From positions 124,001 through 188,000 of the forward strand of contig NZ_LT965955.1 of assembly GCF_900240995.1 (NCBI RefSeq): a stretch of DNA of 64,000 nucleotides. The letters are read 5' to 3'. The notes beneath the pieces were generated by a model. It ran no database searches and was not told the DNA's origin. It was given only the letters and a program-made list of their open reading frames with translations. This document shows, piece by piece, positions 54,285-63,520 of this stretch. Made by a program: the position numbers and the translations under genes. How positions within the stretch are numbered: position 1 is the stretch's first letter; every line of letters starts with the position of its first letter. The stretch is from Bacillus sp. Marseille-P3661 (GTDB lineage: Bacteria > Bacillota > Bacilli > Bacillales > Bacillaceae_J).

Positions 54285-54377
54285 TTCTGACAGGAAGAGC
54301 AGAAAAAGTGCATGCTCAGTCAGAAACGGAGGTTGATTCTGACAGATAGAGCTAGAAGTAGCCGCGTTCAGTCGGAA
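54285..54377. repeat. Two copies of a 41-bp palindromic repeat
   Basis: 54285-54325 and 54337-54377 are similar 41-bp units, 52 bp apart. Each opens with TTCTGACAG and closes with GTCAGAA or GTCGGAA, so each can form a hairpin. They lie in a non-coding gap and look like a small interspersed repeat. Confidence 0.55.
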
Positions 54378-54475
54378 TCAAGAAAGATGTTATACCCGCC
54401 CTACGTTTTAAAGTTAACTCCTCACAACTAAACCCGATAAAGCGTTAAATCTCACTTCTATACTATTTAAATGAA

Positions 54476-54531
54476 GGTGCTTGTCCGTTCTTGCAAGTTA
54501 TTAAAAAGTGCAACCGGAAAGCACCTTTTTT
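54476..54531 (+). terminator. Strong terminator upstream of the FixABCX operon
   Basis: AAGGTGCTT, CCG and TTGCA pair with TGCAA, CGG and AAGCACCTT, followed by six T residues. No gene lies between the previous terminator and this one, so a short transcript or an attenuated leader is possible. Confidence 0.8.
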
Positions 54532-54727
54532 CATACTATTTATAATTTAAAAGCATGTAACGAGTAGTCCATTAATATAGTAAAGTAACCAGGCAGAAAT
54601 ATGGAACCAACTTGGACAAATGGTTCATTTCCTTTCAGCCGAGATTGGCATCTACGTATGTCATTTTCGAACTGGTAGTTAAGCCACGGCATTCAATTCA
54701 GTTTCTATTGGTAAAGGAGGCATGAAT

Positions 54728-55555
54728 ATGGTACATGTTGTTGCTTGTATAAAACAAGTACCTGATACGAAGATCATCAAGATGAATCCAAAAACAAATA
54801 CAATGGATCGCAGAACAGCTCCAGCGATTTTAAATCCTTATGATGCACATGCAGTTGAAGAGGCCGTACGAATTACAAAACAGTACGGTGGTACAGTCTC
54901 AGTTTTAACAATGGGTCCTCCGCAGGCAGTTGATGCAATAAAAAAATGTATTGAAATTGGTGCAGATGAAGGGTACATGATCTCAGACCGGAGATTTGCG
55001 GGGGCTGATACGTTGGCAACAAGCTATGCCCTTTCTAAAGCGTTAGAGAAGATAGAGAAAATTCATCCGATTGACTTGATCATCTGTGGGAAAATGACCA
55101 TTGATGGCGATACAGGTCAGGTAGGGCCTGGAATTGCTAGACGATTGGATATTCCCCCACTTACATCGGTGAATAAAGTAGTTGAGTTAAATATGGACGA
55201 GAAATATATGATAGTTCACCGTAAGTTAGAGGATGGATATGAAGTCGTTCAATCTACAGTACCTTGTTTATTGTCTGTTGAGAAAACAATTAATGAGGTA
55301 CCTTATTCGCCTTTTCCAAATATGCTCAAAGCCGCACGATATAACCCAATTATCTGGTCAGTTGATGATTTGGAAGACGTAGATCCTAAGCAACTCGGGT
55401 TAAAGGGATCACCAACAATTGTTTCAAAAGTATGGGCACCACCAAAACCTGAAGGAGGGACTATGCTGGAAGGAAATCCACAAGAACAAGCAAATCAGTT
55501 AATTTCAATTGTTCTTGAAAAAGAGGAATTGTTTAAGGAAAAGGTGGGATATTGA
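54728..55555 (+). CDS. fixA: FixA/EtfB electron-transfer flavoprotein beta subunit
   Basis: A 275-residue beta subunit (MVHVVACIKQVPDTKIIKMNPKTN) with the AMP/FAD-binding region and DGDTGQVGPGIA segment. With FixB it forms an electron-transfer flavoprotein; with FixC and FixX, a flavin-based electron-bifurcating complex. ATG 54728 lies seven bases after AAAGGAGG; the ATG at 54722 is too close. It overlaps fixB. Confidence 0.88.
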   Translation: MVHVVACIKQVPDTKIIKMNPKTNTMDRRTAPAILNPYDAHAVEEAVRITKQYGGTVSVLTMGPPQAVDAIKKCIEIGADEGYMISDRRFAGADTLATSYALSKALEKIEKIHPIDLIICGKMTIDGDTGQVGPGIARRLDIPPLTSVNKVVELNMDEKYMIVHRKLEDGYEVVQSTVPCLLSVEKTINEVPYSPFPNMLKAARYNPIIWSVDDLEDVDPKQLGLKGSPTIVSKVWAPPKPEGGTMLEGNPQEQANQLISIVLEKEELFKEKVGY

Positions 55556-56592
55556 TGGATTTCAGTGAGTACAGTGGTGTTTGGGTTTTTATGGAGGTAA
55601 AGGATGAGAAGATTGCACCTGTTTCACTAGAGCTTTTAGGAGCAGGTAGACGACTCGCTGATAAACGAGGAACCGAATTAGCTGGGGTATTTATTGGTGA
55701 AAATATCAAGCATCTTGCCAAAACGGCTTTTGAGTATGGAGCAGATACTGTATATGTTTATGATCAATCTATTTTTAAAAACTATCGAACGGAATCCTAT
55801 ATGAAGGCGCTTTTAGATTGCAGTGACAAGCATAAACCGGAAATTATTCTTTTTGGTGCAACTTCAACAGGAAAAGACCTTGCTAGTGCAGTTGCAACAG
55901 ACCTGCCGACAGGCCTAACAGCGGATACCACAGAGCTGGATGTTGAAGAAGATACTGGATTATTATTAGCAAGCCGGCCGGCCTTCGGGGGAAATATTAT
56001 GGCAACGATTCTATGTAAAAAGTACCGCCCGCAAATGGCAACAGTACGACCGAAGGTAATGAAGGCATTAGCACCACAACAAGGCCGCACTGGAAAGTTA
56101 GTTGAAGAAACCGTTGCCATTAAGGAATCTGATATCCATACAAAGGTGTTGGAAATTGTCCGCGAAGCAACAAAGAATGTTGGAATTGATGAAGCAGACA
56201 TTATTGTTGCTGGTGGAAAGGGATTAGGCAGTGCAGAAGGCTTTCAACTCGTGCACCAGTTAGCAGATGTTTTAAATGGGGCAGTCGGTGCAAGTCGTGA
56301 TGTTGTCGAAGCGGGATGGATTTCACATCCACACCAAGTTGGTCAAACAGGCTTAACAGTCACACCTAAAATTTATTTTGCAATTGGGATTTCTGGGGCT
56401 ATTCAGCATGTTGTTGGAATGAAAAACTCAGGTTTAATTATTGCTATCAATAAAGATCCGAAAGCACCGATTTTTGAGAGCTGCCATTATGGAATAGTAG
56501 GGGATGCTTTTGAAATTTTGCCAATTCTAATTGAGGGATTCAAACAGGCTTTATCTCAAAAGGAGGTAACATCTAATGCCAGAGAAGTTTGA
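55555..56592 (+). CDS. fixB: FixB/EtfA electron-transfer flavoprotein alpha subunit
   Basis: A 345-residue alpha subunit. The C-terminal FAD-binding domain contains AGGKGLGSAEGFQLVHQLADVLNGAVGASRDVVEAGW, then QVGQTGLTVTPKIYFAIGISGAIQH, both diagnostic. The start codon overlaps the fixA stop (TGATG) after AAGGTGGG. It overlaps fixC by 17 nt, so the four genes are translationally linked. Confidence 0.9.
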   Translation: MDFSEYSGVWVFMEVKDEKIAPVSLELLGAGRRLADKRGTELAGVFIGENIKHLAKTAFEYGADTVYVYDQSIFKNYRTESYMKALLDCSDKHKPEIILFGATSTGKDLASAVATDLPTGLTADTTELDVEEDTGLLLASRPAFGGNIMATILCKKYRPQMATVRPKVMKALAPQQGRTGKLVEETVAIKESDIHTKVLEIVREATKNVGIDEADIIVAGGKGLGSAEGFQLVHQLADVLNGAVGASRDVVEAGWISHPHQVGQTGLTVTPKIYFAIGISGAIQHVVGMKNSGLIIAINKDPKAPIFESCHYGIVGDAFEILPILIEGFKQALSQKEVTSNAREV

Positions 56593-57871
56593 TTGTATTG
56601 TTGTTGGTGCGGGACCAGCCGGGATCTCCTGCGCTTATGAACTAGCAAAAGGAGGCGCAAACGTATTACTGATTGAACGAGGTGAATATCCTGGTTCCAA
56701 AAATGTAATGGGCGGTGTGCTTTACCGGAAAATGATGGAAGATGTTATCCCTGAGTTTTATAAAGAGGCACCGTTGGAACGCCCAATTGTTGAACAAAGA
56801 TTTATGATGATGGATAAAGAATCAGCGGTCACATTTGGTTATAAGGGAATGGAATGGTCAAAAGAGCCATATAACAACTTCACAGTATTGCGAGCAAAAT
56901 TTGATCAATGGTTTGCAAATAAGGCTGTTGAACAAGGTGCCTTGTTAGTTAACGAAACAACAGTTAGAGAATGTATTGTAGAGAATGGCAAAGTTGTTGG
57001 CGTTAGAACTGATCGTCCGGATGGAGATGTATATGCTGATGTTGTTGTTTTAGCAGACGGTGTTAACTCACTGTTGGCAAAATCTCTTGGATTTCATAAA
57101 GAGTACAAACCAGACGAAGTTGCGTTAGCAACAATGGAAATATTGAAACTAGATAGTAAGGTGATTGAAGATCGCTTTAATTTAGAAGAAAATCAAGGAT
57201 GTACAATTGAATTATTCGGCGACGCAACGAAAGGAATTTTAGGTACAGGTTTTCTATACACAAATAAAGACACATTAAGTATCGGGGTTGGGACATTACT
57301 TTCAGGTTTAATTAAGCATAAGATTAGACCGTATGAATTATTAGAGTATGTTAAGAATCACCCAATGATTCGTCCATATATACAAGGTAGTGAACCACAG
57401 GAATATTTAGCCCATCTAATTCCAGAAGGTGGATATAATTCAATGGGCAAAATCGTTGGTGACGGCGTAATTGTCATTGGTGATGCCTCCCAGTTAGTAA
57501 ATGCTATTCACCGTGAGGGATCGAATCTTGCAATGACATCAGGAAGATTGGCAGCTGAAACAGTATTATTAGCAAAGGAAACTGGCGATTTCTCTGAGAA
57601 CTCTCTTAGCTATTATCGTACGAAATTAATGAGTGGATTTGTTGGTCAAGATATGAAGAAATATAAAGACTCTACACATCATTTTGATAAATTCCCACAA
57701 TACTTTGATCAATATATTCCAATGATGAATAAAGCTGCAAGTCAGTTTTTTACTGTTGATGGCAAATCGAAGTGGGAGAAACAAAAATCAATTTTGAGAG
57801 ATATGGGTACATCAAAGGAGAAATTCAAAATTGCTCGTGATGTTTATCGAGCATGGAAGGTGATGAAGTAA
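56576..57871 (+). CDS. fixC: FixC, ETF-quinone oxidoreductase-like flavoprotein
   Basis: A 431-residue FAD-dependent oxidoreductase with the dinucleotide motif VVGAGPAGISCAYELAKGG at the N-terminus and GVIVIGDASQLVNAIHREGSNLAMTSG near residues 295-325. It passes electrons from the FixAB flavoprotein to quinone. AAAGGAGG precedes the ATG. The stop overlaps the fixX start. Confidence 0.9.
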   Translation: MPEKFDCIVVGAGPAGISCAYELAKGGANVLLIERGEYPGSKNVMGGVLYRKMMEDVIPEFYKEAPLERPIVEQRFMMMDKESAVTFGYKGMEWSKEPYNNFTVLRAKFDQWFANKAVEQGALLVNETTVRECIVENGKVVGVRTDRPDGDVYADVVVLADGVNSLLAKSLGFHKEYKPDEVALATMEILKLDSKVIEDRFNLEENQGCTIELFGDATKGILGTGFLYTNKDTLSIGVGTLLSGLIKHKIRPYELLEYVKNHPMIRPYIQGSEPQEYLAHLIPEGGYNSMGKIVGDGVIVIGDASQLVNAIHREGSNLAMTSGRLAAETVLLAKETGDFSENSLSYYRTKLMSGFVGQDMKKYKDSTHHFDKFPQYFDQYIPMMNKAASQFFTVDGKSKWEKQKSILRDMGTSKEKFKIARDVYRAWKVMK

Positions 57872-58167
57872 TGAGTGAACAGAAGAAATATTCAACAGTT
57901 GAGGAGAAACAGTACCTTGTTCGCTTTAAAGCTGATACCAAATCACATCTTCATGTAACAGATCCAGACATTTGTTTAACAAAATGTCCTGATAAAATTT
58001 GCACAATTTTTTGTCCCGCAGAAATTTACAAATGGGAAGATATACGAATGCATATAGGCTATGAAGGTTGTCATGAATGTGGAAGCTGCAGGATTGGTTG
58101 CCCACATCAAAATATTGAATGGGAGTACCCAAAGGGTGGTCATGGAATTATTTTTAGACTAGGATAG
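57871..58167 (+). CDS. fixX: FixX, ferredoxin-like subunit of the FixABCX complex
   Basis: A 98-residue ferredoxin-like protein with cysteine clusters CLTKCPDKICTIFCP and CHECGSCRIGCP, suited to an iron-sulfur cluster. ATG 57871 overlaps the fixC TAA. A start further upstream at 57853 would lie inside fixC. It completes the fixABCX set. No nitrogen-fixation gene is nearby. Confidence 0.88.
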   Translation: MSEQKKYSTVEEKQYLVRFKADTKSHLHVTDPDICLTKCPDKICTIFCPAEIYKWEDIRMHIGYEGCHECGSCRIGCPHQNIEWEYPKGGHGIIFRLG

Positions 58168-58181
58168 TGTTATAGTGGGTA

Positions 58182-58215
58182 GGGCTAACCATATGGGTAG
58201 TCCTTATTTTTTATT
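58182..58215 (+). terminator. Terminator after fixX
   Basis: AGGGCTAACC pairs with GGGTAGTCCT and is followed by TATTTTTTATTT. Confidence 0.7.
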
Positions 58216-58335
58216 TAGGGGTATATTGCTGATAAATTTGTGGAAATAATTAAAAGTCTATGGAGATGCGTATATATATGGAGAGTGGGTTAAGGCCCCA
58301 ATGGTGACAAGTATTAAACGTTGGTTTATGTAAAA

Positions 58336-58351
58336 TGTTTCACATGGAACA
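58336..58351. promoter_or_regulatory. Degenerate parS-like palindrome
   Basis: TGTTTCACATGGAACA agrees with the parS consensus except at two positions, with the central CG changed to CA. It may be a weak Spo0J site or a decayed parS; the central change usually weakens binding. Confidence 0.4.
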
Positions 58352-58401
58352 TTAAAAAGAGAGGAAAGAAATAGCGCTTTATTTTTCTATTTATTAAAAA
58401 A

Positions 58402-58734
58402 TTAGGTATGGATAGCGGCGAGCTGGTCTTGCTTTGCAATGTTTGTCAGTTGTTTCATAAATTCAATGCCTTCATGTATGGACTCGAAAATTGAGGAAAC
58501 AAAATATGGTAGTAGGTAGTCAAATTCGCCATTGGCCCTTAATGGATAAATAACAACCTTCCAGTGAATGGTATTACTGTTATACTCTTCTCCTTCTAAG
58601 GCAATTAACCAGTGTGTGAAACTATCTACAGATTCAAGGGCTGCAGCGGTGTTTCTCATTGCTAATCGATCGTTTTCTCCAATTGATATAGGAGCACTTT
58701 GATAAAATTCTCTGAAATTAGGGGTTTTTGTCAT
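58402..58734 (-). CDS. Uncharacterised 110-residue protein
   Basis: A soluble, mildly acidic protein with no family I can recognise. It has no signal peptide, membrane helix or cysteine cluster. ATG 58734 lies eight bases after AAGGAG; an upstream in-frame GTG overlaps the spacer. A catabolite-response element lies about 25 nt upstream, so expression is probably repressed by CcpA on good sugars. Confidence 0.6.
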   Translation of the reverse strand: MTKTPNFREFYQSAPISIGENDRLAMRNTAAALESVDSFTHWLIALEGEEYNSNTIHWKVVIYPLRANGEFDYLLPYFVSSIFESIHEGIEFMKQLTNIAKQDQLAAIHT

Positions 58735-58758
58735 ACACACATCTCCTTATTGTTATTA

Positions 58759-58774
58759 TTGGAAACGGTTGCAG
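58759..58774. promoter_or_regulatory. Candidate CcpA cre site
   Basis: TTGGAAACGGTTGCAG fits the cre consensus WTGNAANCGNWNNCAW except at the last base. It sits 25 nt before the start of the 110-residue gene, in a position to block transcription. Confidence 0.65.
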
Positions 58775-58947
58775 TAAAGTATTGTTTAAAATAGTATATG
58801 TTGTATAAAATTAAAAGATTAATATTTTTTTAAAATTCAGAAAAAATAACGTTTCGGTATTCCGTGCTTGCCTTTCATTATAATTTAAGTCTAAGTAGTA
58901 TGTTAAGTTTATAAAAAATATGGAAACTACAAATGATATAAAAGATA

Positions 58948-58976
58948 TTGACATTAACTAGTTTTCTTGCAATAAT
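58948..58976 (+). promoter_or_regulatory. Promoter of the cytosine uptake operon
   Basis: TTGACA and AATAAT with a 17-bp spacer; predicted start near 58983, giving a leader of about 225 nt that begins 20 nt before the PyrR site. Confidence 0.75.
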
Positions 58977-59003
58977 AAAGTCAATTAAATACTGGTACCT
59001 TTA

Positions 59004-59030
59004 ATTCAGTCCCGTGAGGCTGACAAGGAC
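59004..59030 (+). promoter_or_regulatory. PyrR-binding RNA element in the cytosine permease leader
   Basis: CAGTCCCGTGAGGCTGACAAGG closely fits the PyrR anti-antiterminator consensus (AGTCC-N-GAGAGGCT-AAGG). A GTATGATA/TATCATAC stem with an inner AAGTATA/TATACTT hairpin follows at 59039-59090, then the terminator. The order of the three elements is that of Bacillus pyr attenuators. Confidence 0.85.
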
Positions 59031-59095
59031 AGCGGAAAGTATGATAGCACTAGGTGAAGTATAGCTTTGTATACTTATTGTTTATCATACATTAA

Positions 59096-59138
59096 ACAGG
59101 CTACTTGTCGGAAAACGGCAAGTAGCCTGTTTTTTTTC
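59096..59138 (+). terminator. PyrR-controlled leader terminator
   Basis: ACAGGCTACTTG and CAAGTAGCCTGT form a strong stem with a short loop, followed by eight T residues. It lies about 70 nt before the permease start. PyrR bound with UMP should favour its formation. Confidence 0.9.
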
Positions 59139-59208
59139 CAAAACGTCTAGAAAAATCGAAGAACACTTCGGTACCAGTTGTAATAATCACAACATTGGAG
59201 GAATTGGT

Positions 59209-60477
59209 ATGAAAAAAGTAGACTTAGATTTTTCGTTAGAAGCGGTGCCACAATCACATCGCCATGGATTTTGGAAAATGCTCGTTGTAATGCTGGGACT
59301 GACATTTTTCTCAGCTAGTATGTTATCAGGCGGAACATTAGGGATGGGATTAACACTTGTTCAATTTATTGGAATTGTGTTAGCAGGAAATTTAATACTA
59401 GGTGCTTATACTGGAGCTTTAGCATATATTGCAGCAAAAACTGGTTTATCAACACATCTCTTAACTCGCTATGCGTTTGGTGAAAAAGGTTCGTACTTAT
59501 CTTCATTTTTATTAGCGGGTACACAGGTAGGTTGGTTTGGAGTCGGTGTAGCGATGTTCGCAGTTCCTGTTCAGAAGGTAACAGGAATGGATATGAATTT
59601 ACTAGTTATTGTGTCCGGGCTTTTAATGACAATCACAGCGATTTATGGAATGAAGGCTTTAGCGATCTTAAGTTTTATAGCAGTACCATTAATTACGGTT
59701 TTAGGAAGTTTTTCAGCTTTTAAAGCAACAGAAACAGTCGGTGGTTTTGAAGGATTATTACAATACCAACCGGCAGAAGCAATTGGCTTAGCTGCAGCGT
59801 TAACAATTTGTGTAGGGTCATTTATTAGTGCAGGAACATTAACACCAGACTTCACAAGATTTGCACATACAAAACGCTCTGCAGTTATTACAACGGTGAT
59901 CGCTTTCTTTATCGGAAATTCATTAATGTTCGTCTTTGGAGCAATTGGTGCGATTGCAACAGGCCAATCAGATATTTCAGAAGTAATGTTTATTCAGAAG
60001 TTAATACTGCCAGCAATCTTAGTGCTTGGATTAAATATTTGGACAACCAATGATAACGCCCTTTACGCATCTGGTTTAGGTTTTTCAAACATTACAAAAA
60101 TCAAGAAAAGTAAGGTTGTTGTGTTTAACGGAATCGTTGGTACAATTGCAGCAATGTGGCTTTATAACAACTTTGTAGGCTGGTTATCTATCCTAGGCGC
60201 AACATTACCGCCAATCGGTGCAATCATTTTAGCAGATTATTTTATCGTAAATCGTGGAAAATATAAAAAGTTTGAGCAAATGAAATTTAAAGCTGTAAAC
60301 TGGATTGCATTAGTAGCTTGGGGTGCGGGAGTGGTAACAGCGAATTTTGTTCCAGGTATCCCACCGGTTAATGCACTTTTAGGCTCAGCAATCACATTTG
60401 TAGTTATTTCGAAGCTTGTAGCACAAACAGAAGGTAAATCAATCGTTATTACTGAAATGGAAAAGGTGAGTTCATAA
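59209..60477 (+). CDS. codB: Cytosine permease (NCS1 family, CodB-like)
   Basis: A 422-residue, twelve-helix nucleobase:cation symporter. The opening FSLEAVPQSHRHGFWKMLVVMLGLTFF matches the CodB group, with the GTQVGWFGVGVAMFAVP and SFISAGTLTPDFTRFA substrate motifs. The next gene encodes a matching deaminase, and PyrR attenuation of the pair fits pyrimidine salvage. TTGGAGG precedes the ATG. The gene ends exactly where the deaminase starts. Confidence 0.9.
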   Translation: MKKVDLDFSLEAVPQSHRHGFWKMLVVMLGLTFFSASMLSGGTLGMGLTLVQFIGIVLAGNLILGAYTGALAYIAAKTGLSTHLLTRYAFGEKGSYLSSFLLAGTQVGWFGVGVAMFAVPVQKVTGMDMNLLVIVSGLLMTITAIYGMKALAILSFIAVPLITVLGSFSAFKATETVGGFEGLLQYQPAEAIGLAAALTICVGSFISAGTLTPDFTRFAHTKRSAVITTVIAFFIGNSLMFVFGAIGAIATGQSDISEVMFIQKLILPAILVLGLNIWTTNDNALYASGLGFSNITKIKKSKVVVFNGIVGTIAAMWLYNNFVGWLSILGATLPPIGAIILADYFIVNRGKYKKFEQMKFKAVNWIALVAWGAGVVTANFVPGIPPVNALLGSAITFVVISKLVAQTEGKSIVITEMEKVSS

Positions 60478-61746
60478 TTGATTATTAAAAATGCAAAGCT
60501 TAGAGGTAAAGATGGGTTATGGAATATAGCGATAAATGCTGGAATCATAACTGAAATTACTCAAGGTAACAACGTGGAAATCGATCAAAAGGTATTGGAT
60601 GTGGAGGGCTCATTAGTCCTTCCGCCCTTTATCGAACCGCATATTCATCTAGACTCAACATTAACAGCCGGTGAGCCAGAGTGGAATATAAGCGGTACAT
60701 TATTTGAAGGTATTCAGCGTTGGTCACAGCGAAAAGAAAGTTTAACCCATTATGATGTGAAAACAAGAGCGAAAAAGGCGCTAAAATGGCAAATTGCCCA
60801 GGGAATACAGCATGTTCGTACACATGTAGATGTAACTGATCCTGAGTTAACAGCATTAAAAGCCTTACTTGAAGTAAAAGAAGAAATGTCAGCATATGTA
60901 GATTTACAGTTGGTCGCGTTCCCACAGGAAGGAATTTTATCATATCCGAACGGAGCAGAGCTGGTAGAGGAAGCATTAAAAATGGGTGCAGATGTTGTAG
61001 GTGGTATTCCTCATTTTGAGTTTACAAGGGAATATGGGGTGCAATCGCTTAAAACAGCTTTTGATTTAGCTGAAAAGTATGACCGTATAGTTGATATTCA
61101 TTGCGATGAAATTGACGACGAGCAATCTCGTTTTGTAGAAGTTGTTGCGACTGAATCTTATGAACGTGGATTTGGCAGCCGCGTAACTGCAAGTCATACA
61201 ACAGCAATGGGTTCATATAATGATGCTTATACATCTAAATTATTTAGATTATTAAAAATGTCTAACATTAACTTTGTCGCCAATCCGCTTGTGAATATCC
61301 ATCTCCAAGGTCGCTTTGACTCTTATCCTAAGCGCAGAGGAATGACAAGAGTTAAGGAATTACTTGAGGCAGGTTTAAACGTTAGTTTTGGACATGACGA
61401 TATTTTTGACCCATGGTACCCGCTTGGAACTGGAAACATGCTGCAGGTGCTACATATGGGAATTCATGTGGCTCAGTTAATGGGCTATGAGCAAATCGTC
61501 GATTCAATTGATTTAATTACGAAGAATAGTGCGAAGACACTACACATTGAAGATCAGTACGGAATTGAAGTAGGGAAAGCAGCTAATTTCATTGTATTAG
61601 ATGCTGGTAATGAATATGAGGCAGTTCGTAAACAAGCAACAGTTCGCTATTCAATCAGAAATGGCAGGGTCATTGCTGAAACGAAACCAAGTGAAACAAA
61701 TGTTATGCTTGGTGAGGTTAGCGAGAAGGTTGATTTTGAAAAATAA
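60478..61746 (+). CDS. codA: Cytosine deaminase (CodA-like amidohydrolase)
   Basis: A 422-residue metal-dependent amidohydrolase that converts cytosine to uracil. Metal ligands are visible in [27 protein letters not shown] and the aspartate in [15 protein letters not shown]. The last motif is typical of bacterial cytosine deaminase. TTG 60478 directly follows the permease TAA, with AAAAGGTGAG seven bases upstream, so translation is coupled. Confidence 0.9.
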   Translation: MIIKNAKLRGKDGLWNIAINAGIITEITQGNNVEIDQKVLDVEGSLVLPPFIEPHIHLDSTLTAGEPEWNISGTLFEGIQRWSQRKESLTHYDVKTRAKKALKWQIAQGIQHVRTHVDVTDPELTALKALLEVKEEMSAYVDLQLVAFPQEGILSYPNGAELVEEALKMGADVVGGIPHFEFTREYGVQSLKTAFDLAEKYDRIVDIHCDEIDDEQSRFVEVVATESYERGFGSRVTASHTTAMGSYNDAYTSKLFRLLKMSNINFVANPLVNIHLQGRFDSYPKRRGMTRVKELLEAGLNVSFGHDDIFDPWYPLGTGNMLQVLHMGIHVAQLMGYEQIVDSIDLITKNSAKTLHIEDQYGIEVGKAANFIVLDAGNEYEAVRKQATVRYSIRNGRVIAETKPSETNVMLGEVSEKVDFEK

Positions 61747-61761
61747 AGATTTATGAATAGT

Positions 61762-61806
61762 AGCTTAATCTCCTGGAAAAAAGTATGGGGGATTAGGCTT
61801 TTTGTT
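61762..61806 (+). terminator. Terminator after codA
   Basis: AGCTTAATCTCC pairs with GGGGATTAGGCT and is followed by TTTTTG. Confidence 0.8.
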
Positions 61807-61997
61807 TGGTTATATTTTTATATAAAATGAGGATGGCTCGGTGAGAATCGTTATTAGTTGCTGATATTTGGCTGAAATGGATGAAATATTTCAATAGAGG
61901 GTCGATATAATCGTAAAGTGGCAGATTTCTGACTCATAGTGGATGATATATCTTAGTTTGAATACCAACTATTAGTTTTCTGCTAAATTTGAACTGT

Positions 61998-62034
61998 AAA
62001 AATCCCTTAGACGGGAAGTCTAAGGGATTTTAGT
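61998..62034. terminator. Bidirectional terminator between codA and the aldehyde dehydrogenase gene
   Basis: AAAATCCCTTAGAC and GTCTAAGGGATTTT with a five-base loop, five bases from the dehydrogenase stop on the minus strand. The 61807-61997 stretch holds nothing recognisable. Confidence 0.9.
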
Positions 62035-62038
62035 TCTA

Positions 62039-63496
62039 TTAAAAAGGATATTGGCGGTCTTTTGTTTGGATAGATACCCACTTTGTTACAGTGAATTCTT
62101 CAACTACCCAAGGGTTACCAAATCTGCCTAAACCACTTGATTTATTTCCACCAAACGGGATATTCGGAGCATCATTAACCGTTTGATCGTTAATATGCGT
62201 CATCCCGGCATCCACTTGCAGTGCTAGTTCTTCGCCTTTCTTTAAATCACTTGTGAATATTGCAGAGCTTAATCCAGCTTCTGTATCATTGGCGATAGCG
62301 ATGGCTTCTTCATCGGATTCTGCCTTAATGATTGTTGCAATAGGAGCAAATAGCTCTGATTGGGCTAACTTGCTGGAATTATCAACACCAGTGAACACGT
62401 AAGGCGTAAGGACATTGCCAATGCGTTGACCTTCTAAAGCAACTGTTGCTCCTTCAGCCTTAGCATCTTCGATAAATTGCAGTGCTCTATTCATTTGCTT
62501 TTCATTAATTAATGGACCGATAATCGTACTTGGATCGGTTTGGTCACCGTATGGAATCGCTTTCGCGCGTTCTACAAACTTTTCAACAAATTGATCGTAT
62601 TTATCTTTGTGAACAATAATGCGGTTAATAATCATGCAGATTTGACCTTGGTGAATGAACTTTCCAAAGATCGCTGCATTAACAGCTTGATCCACATCTG
62701 CATCTGATAAAACAACAAACGGGCTGTTGCCTCCAAGTTCAAGGGCAACGCGCTTTAAATTTTGACCAGCAATTGCACCAATATGGCGGCCAACTGCAGA
62801 TGAACCAGTAAAGCTAATTAGTTTAGCATGTCGATTTGTTAACATTGCATCGCCAATTTCGTTTATATCAGTTAGGATAACGTTTAATACGCCTTTTGGT
62901 AGACCAGCATATTCAAATGCTTTAGCAATAATAGAGCCGCCAGATAAGCCAACTTGAACATCAGGCTTATGTACAACGCTATTTCCTAAGGCAATCGCTG
63001 GTGCAATTGTCCTCATTGATAGATTCAAAGGAAAATTGAAAGGTGAAATAGAAGAGACAACACCTAACGGTAGACGATGGATATGATTTAATTTATCGCC
63101 GACAGCCGGGACTTCTCTTATCTTGCCAACTTCATCTGCATATTTAATAGATTCCTCTAAAAATTCTAAAGCAAGATGCAATTCTACGTTTGATTTTAAT
63201 ACAGATCCGCCAGTCTCAAGGCCGATTGTCTTAACAATTTCTTCGCGATTATTGTTTAAATACTCGGCTGCCTTATGAAGTACTGCTCTTCTTTCTTCAA
63301 CCGTAGATTTTGCCCACTCTTTTTGGGCTTCGCTTGCAAGTGTAAATGCATCTTCTACTTGCTGCTTTGTTGCTAAGCGAACAGAAGCAATCACTGAACC
63401 ATCATAAGGATTTGTAATCTCAAGCGTGTTTTCGCTTTTTCCCTCTACCCATTCTCCGTTAATATAGCTTTTGTTTAAGACAGATACAGATTGCAT
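62039..63496 (-). CDS. NAD(P)-dependent aldehyde dehydrogenase
   Basis: A 485-residue aldehyde dehydrogenase. The catalytic cysteine is in HQGQICM, the general-base glutamate in ALELGGNSPFVV, and the nucleotide-binding SFTGSSAVGRHIG precedes them. The asparagine is in ISPFNFPLNLS. It is most like the benzaldehyde/vanillin dehydrogenase-type group of Bacillus (YfmT-like), by inference only. ATG 63496 lies six bases after GAAAGGGGA; an in-frame ATG 24 nt upstream precedes that site and is less likely. Confidence 0.85.
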   Translation of the reverse strand: MQSVSVLNKSYINGEWVEGKSENTLEITNPYDGSVIASVRLATKQQVEDAFTLASEAQKEWAKSTVEERRAVLHKAAEYLNNNREEIVKTIGLETGGSVLKSNVELHLALEFLEESIKYADEVGKIREVPAVGDKLNHIHRLPLGVVSSISPFNFPLNLSMRTIAPAIALGNSVVHKPDVQVGLSGGSIIAKAFEYAGLPKGVLNVILTDINEIGDAMLTNRHAKLISFTGSSAVGRHIGAIAGQNLKRVALELGGNSPFVVLSDADVDQAVNAAIFGKFIHQGQICMIINRIIVHKDKYDQFVEKFVERAKAIPYGDQTDPSTIIGPLINEKQMNRALQFIEDAKAEGATVALEGQRIGNVLTPYVFTGVDNSSKLAQSELFAPIATIIKAESDEEAIAIANDTEAGLSSAIFTSDLKKGEELALQVDAGMTHINDQTVNDAPNIPFGGNKSSGLGRFGNPWVVEEFTVTKWVSIQTKDRQYPF

Positions 63497-63520
63497 ATAA
63501 AATCCCCTTTCAATATACAT

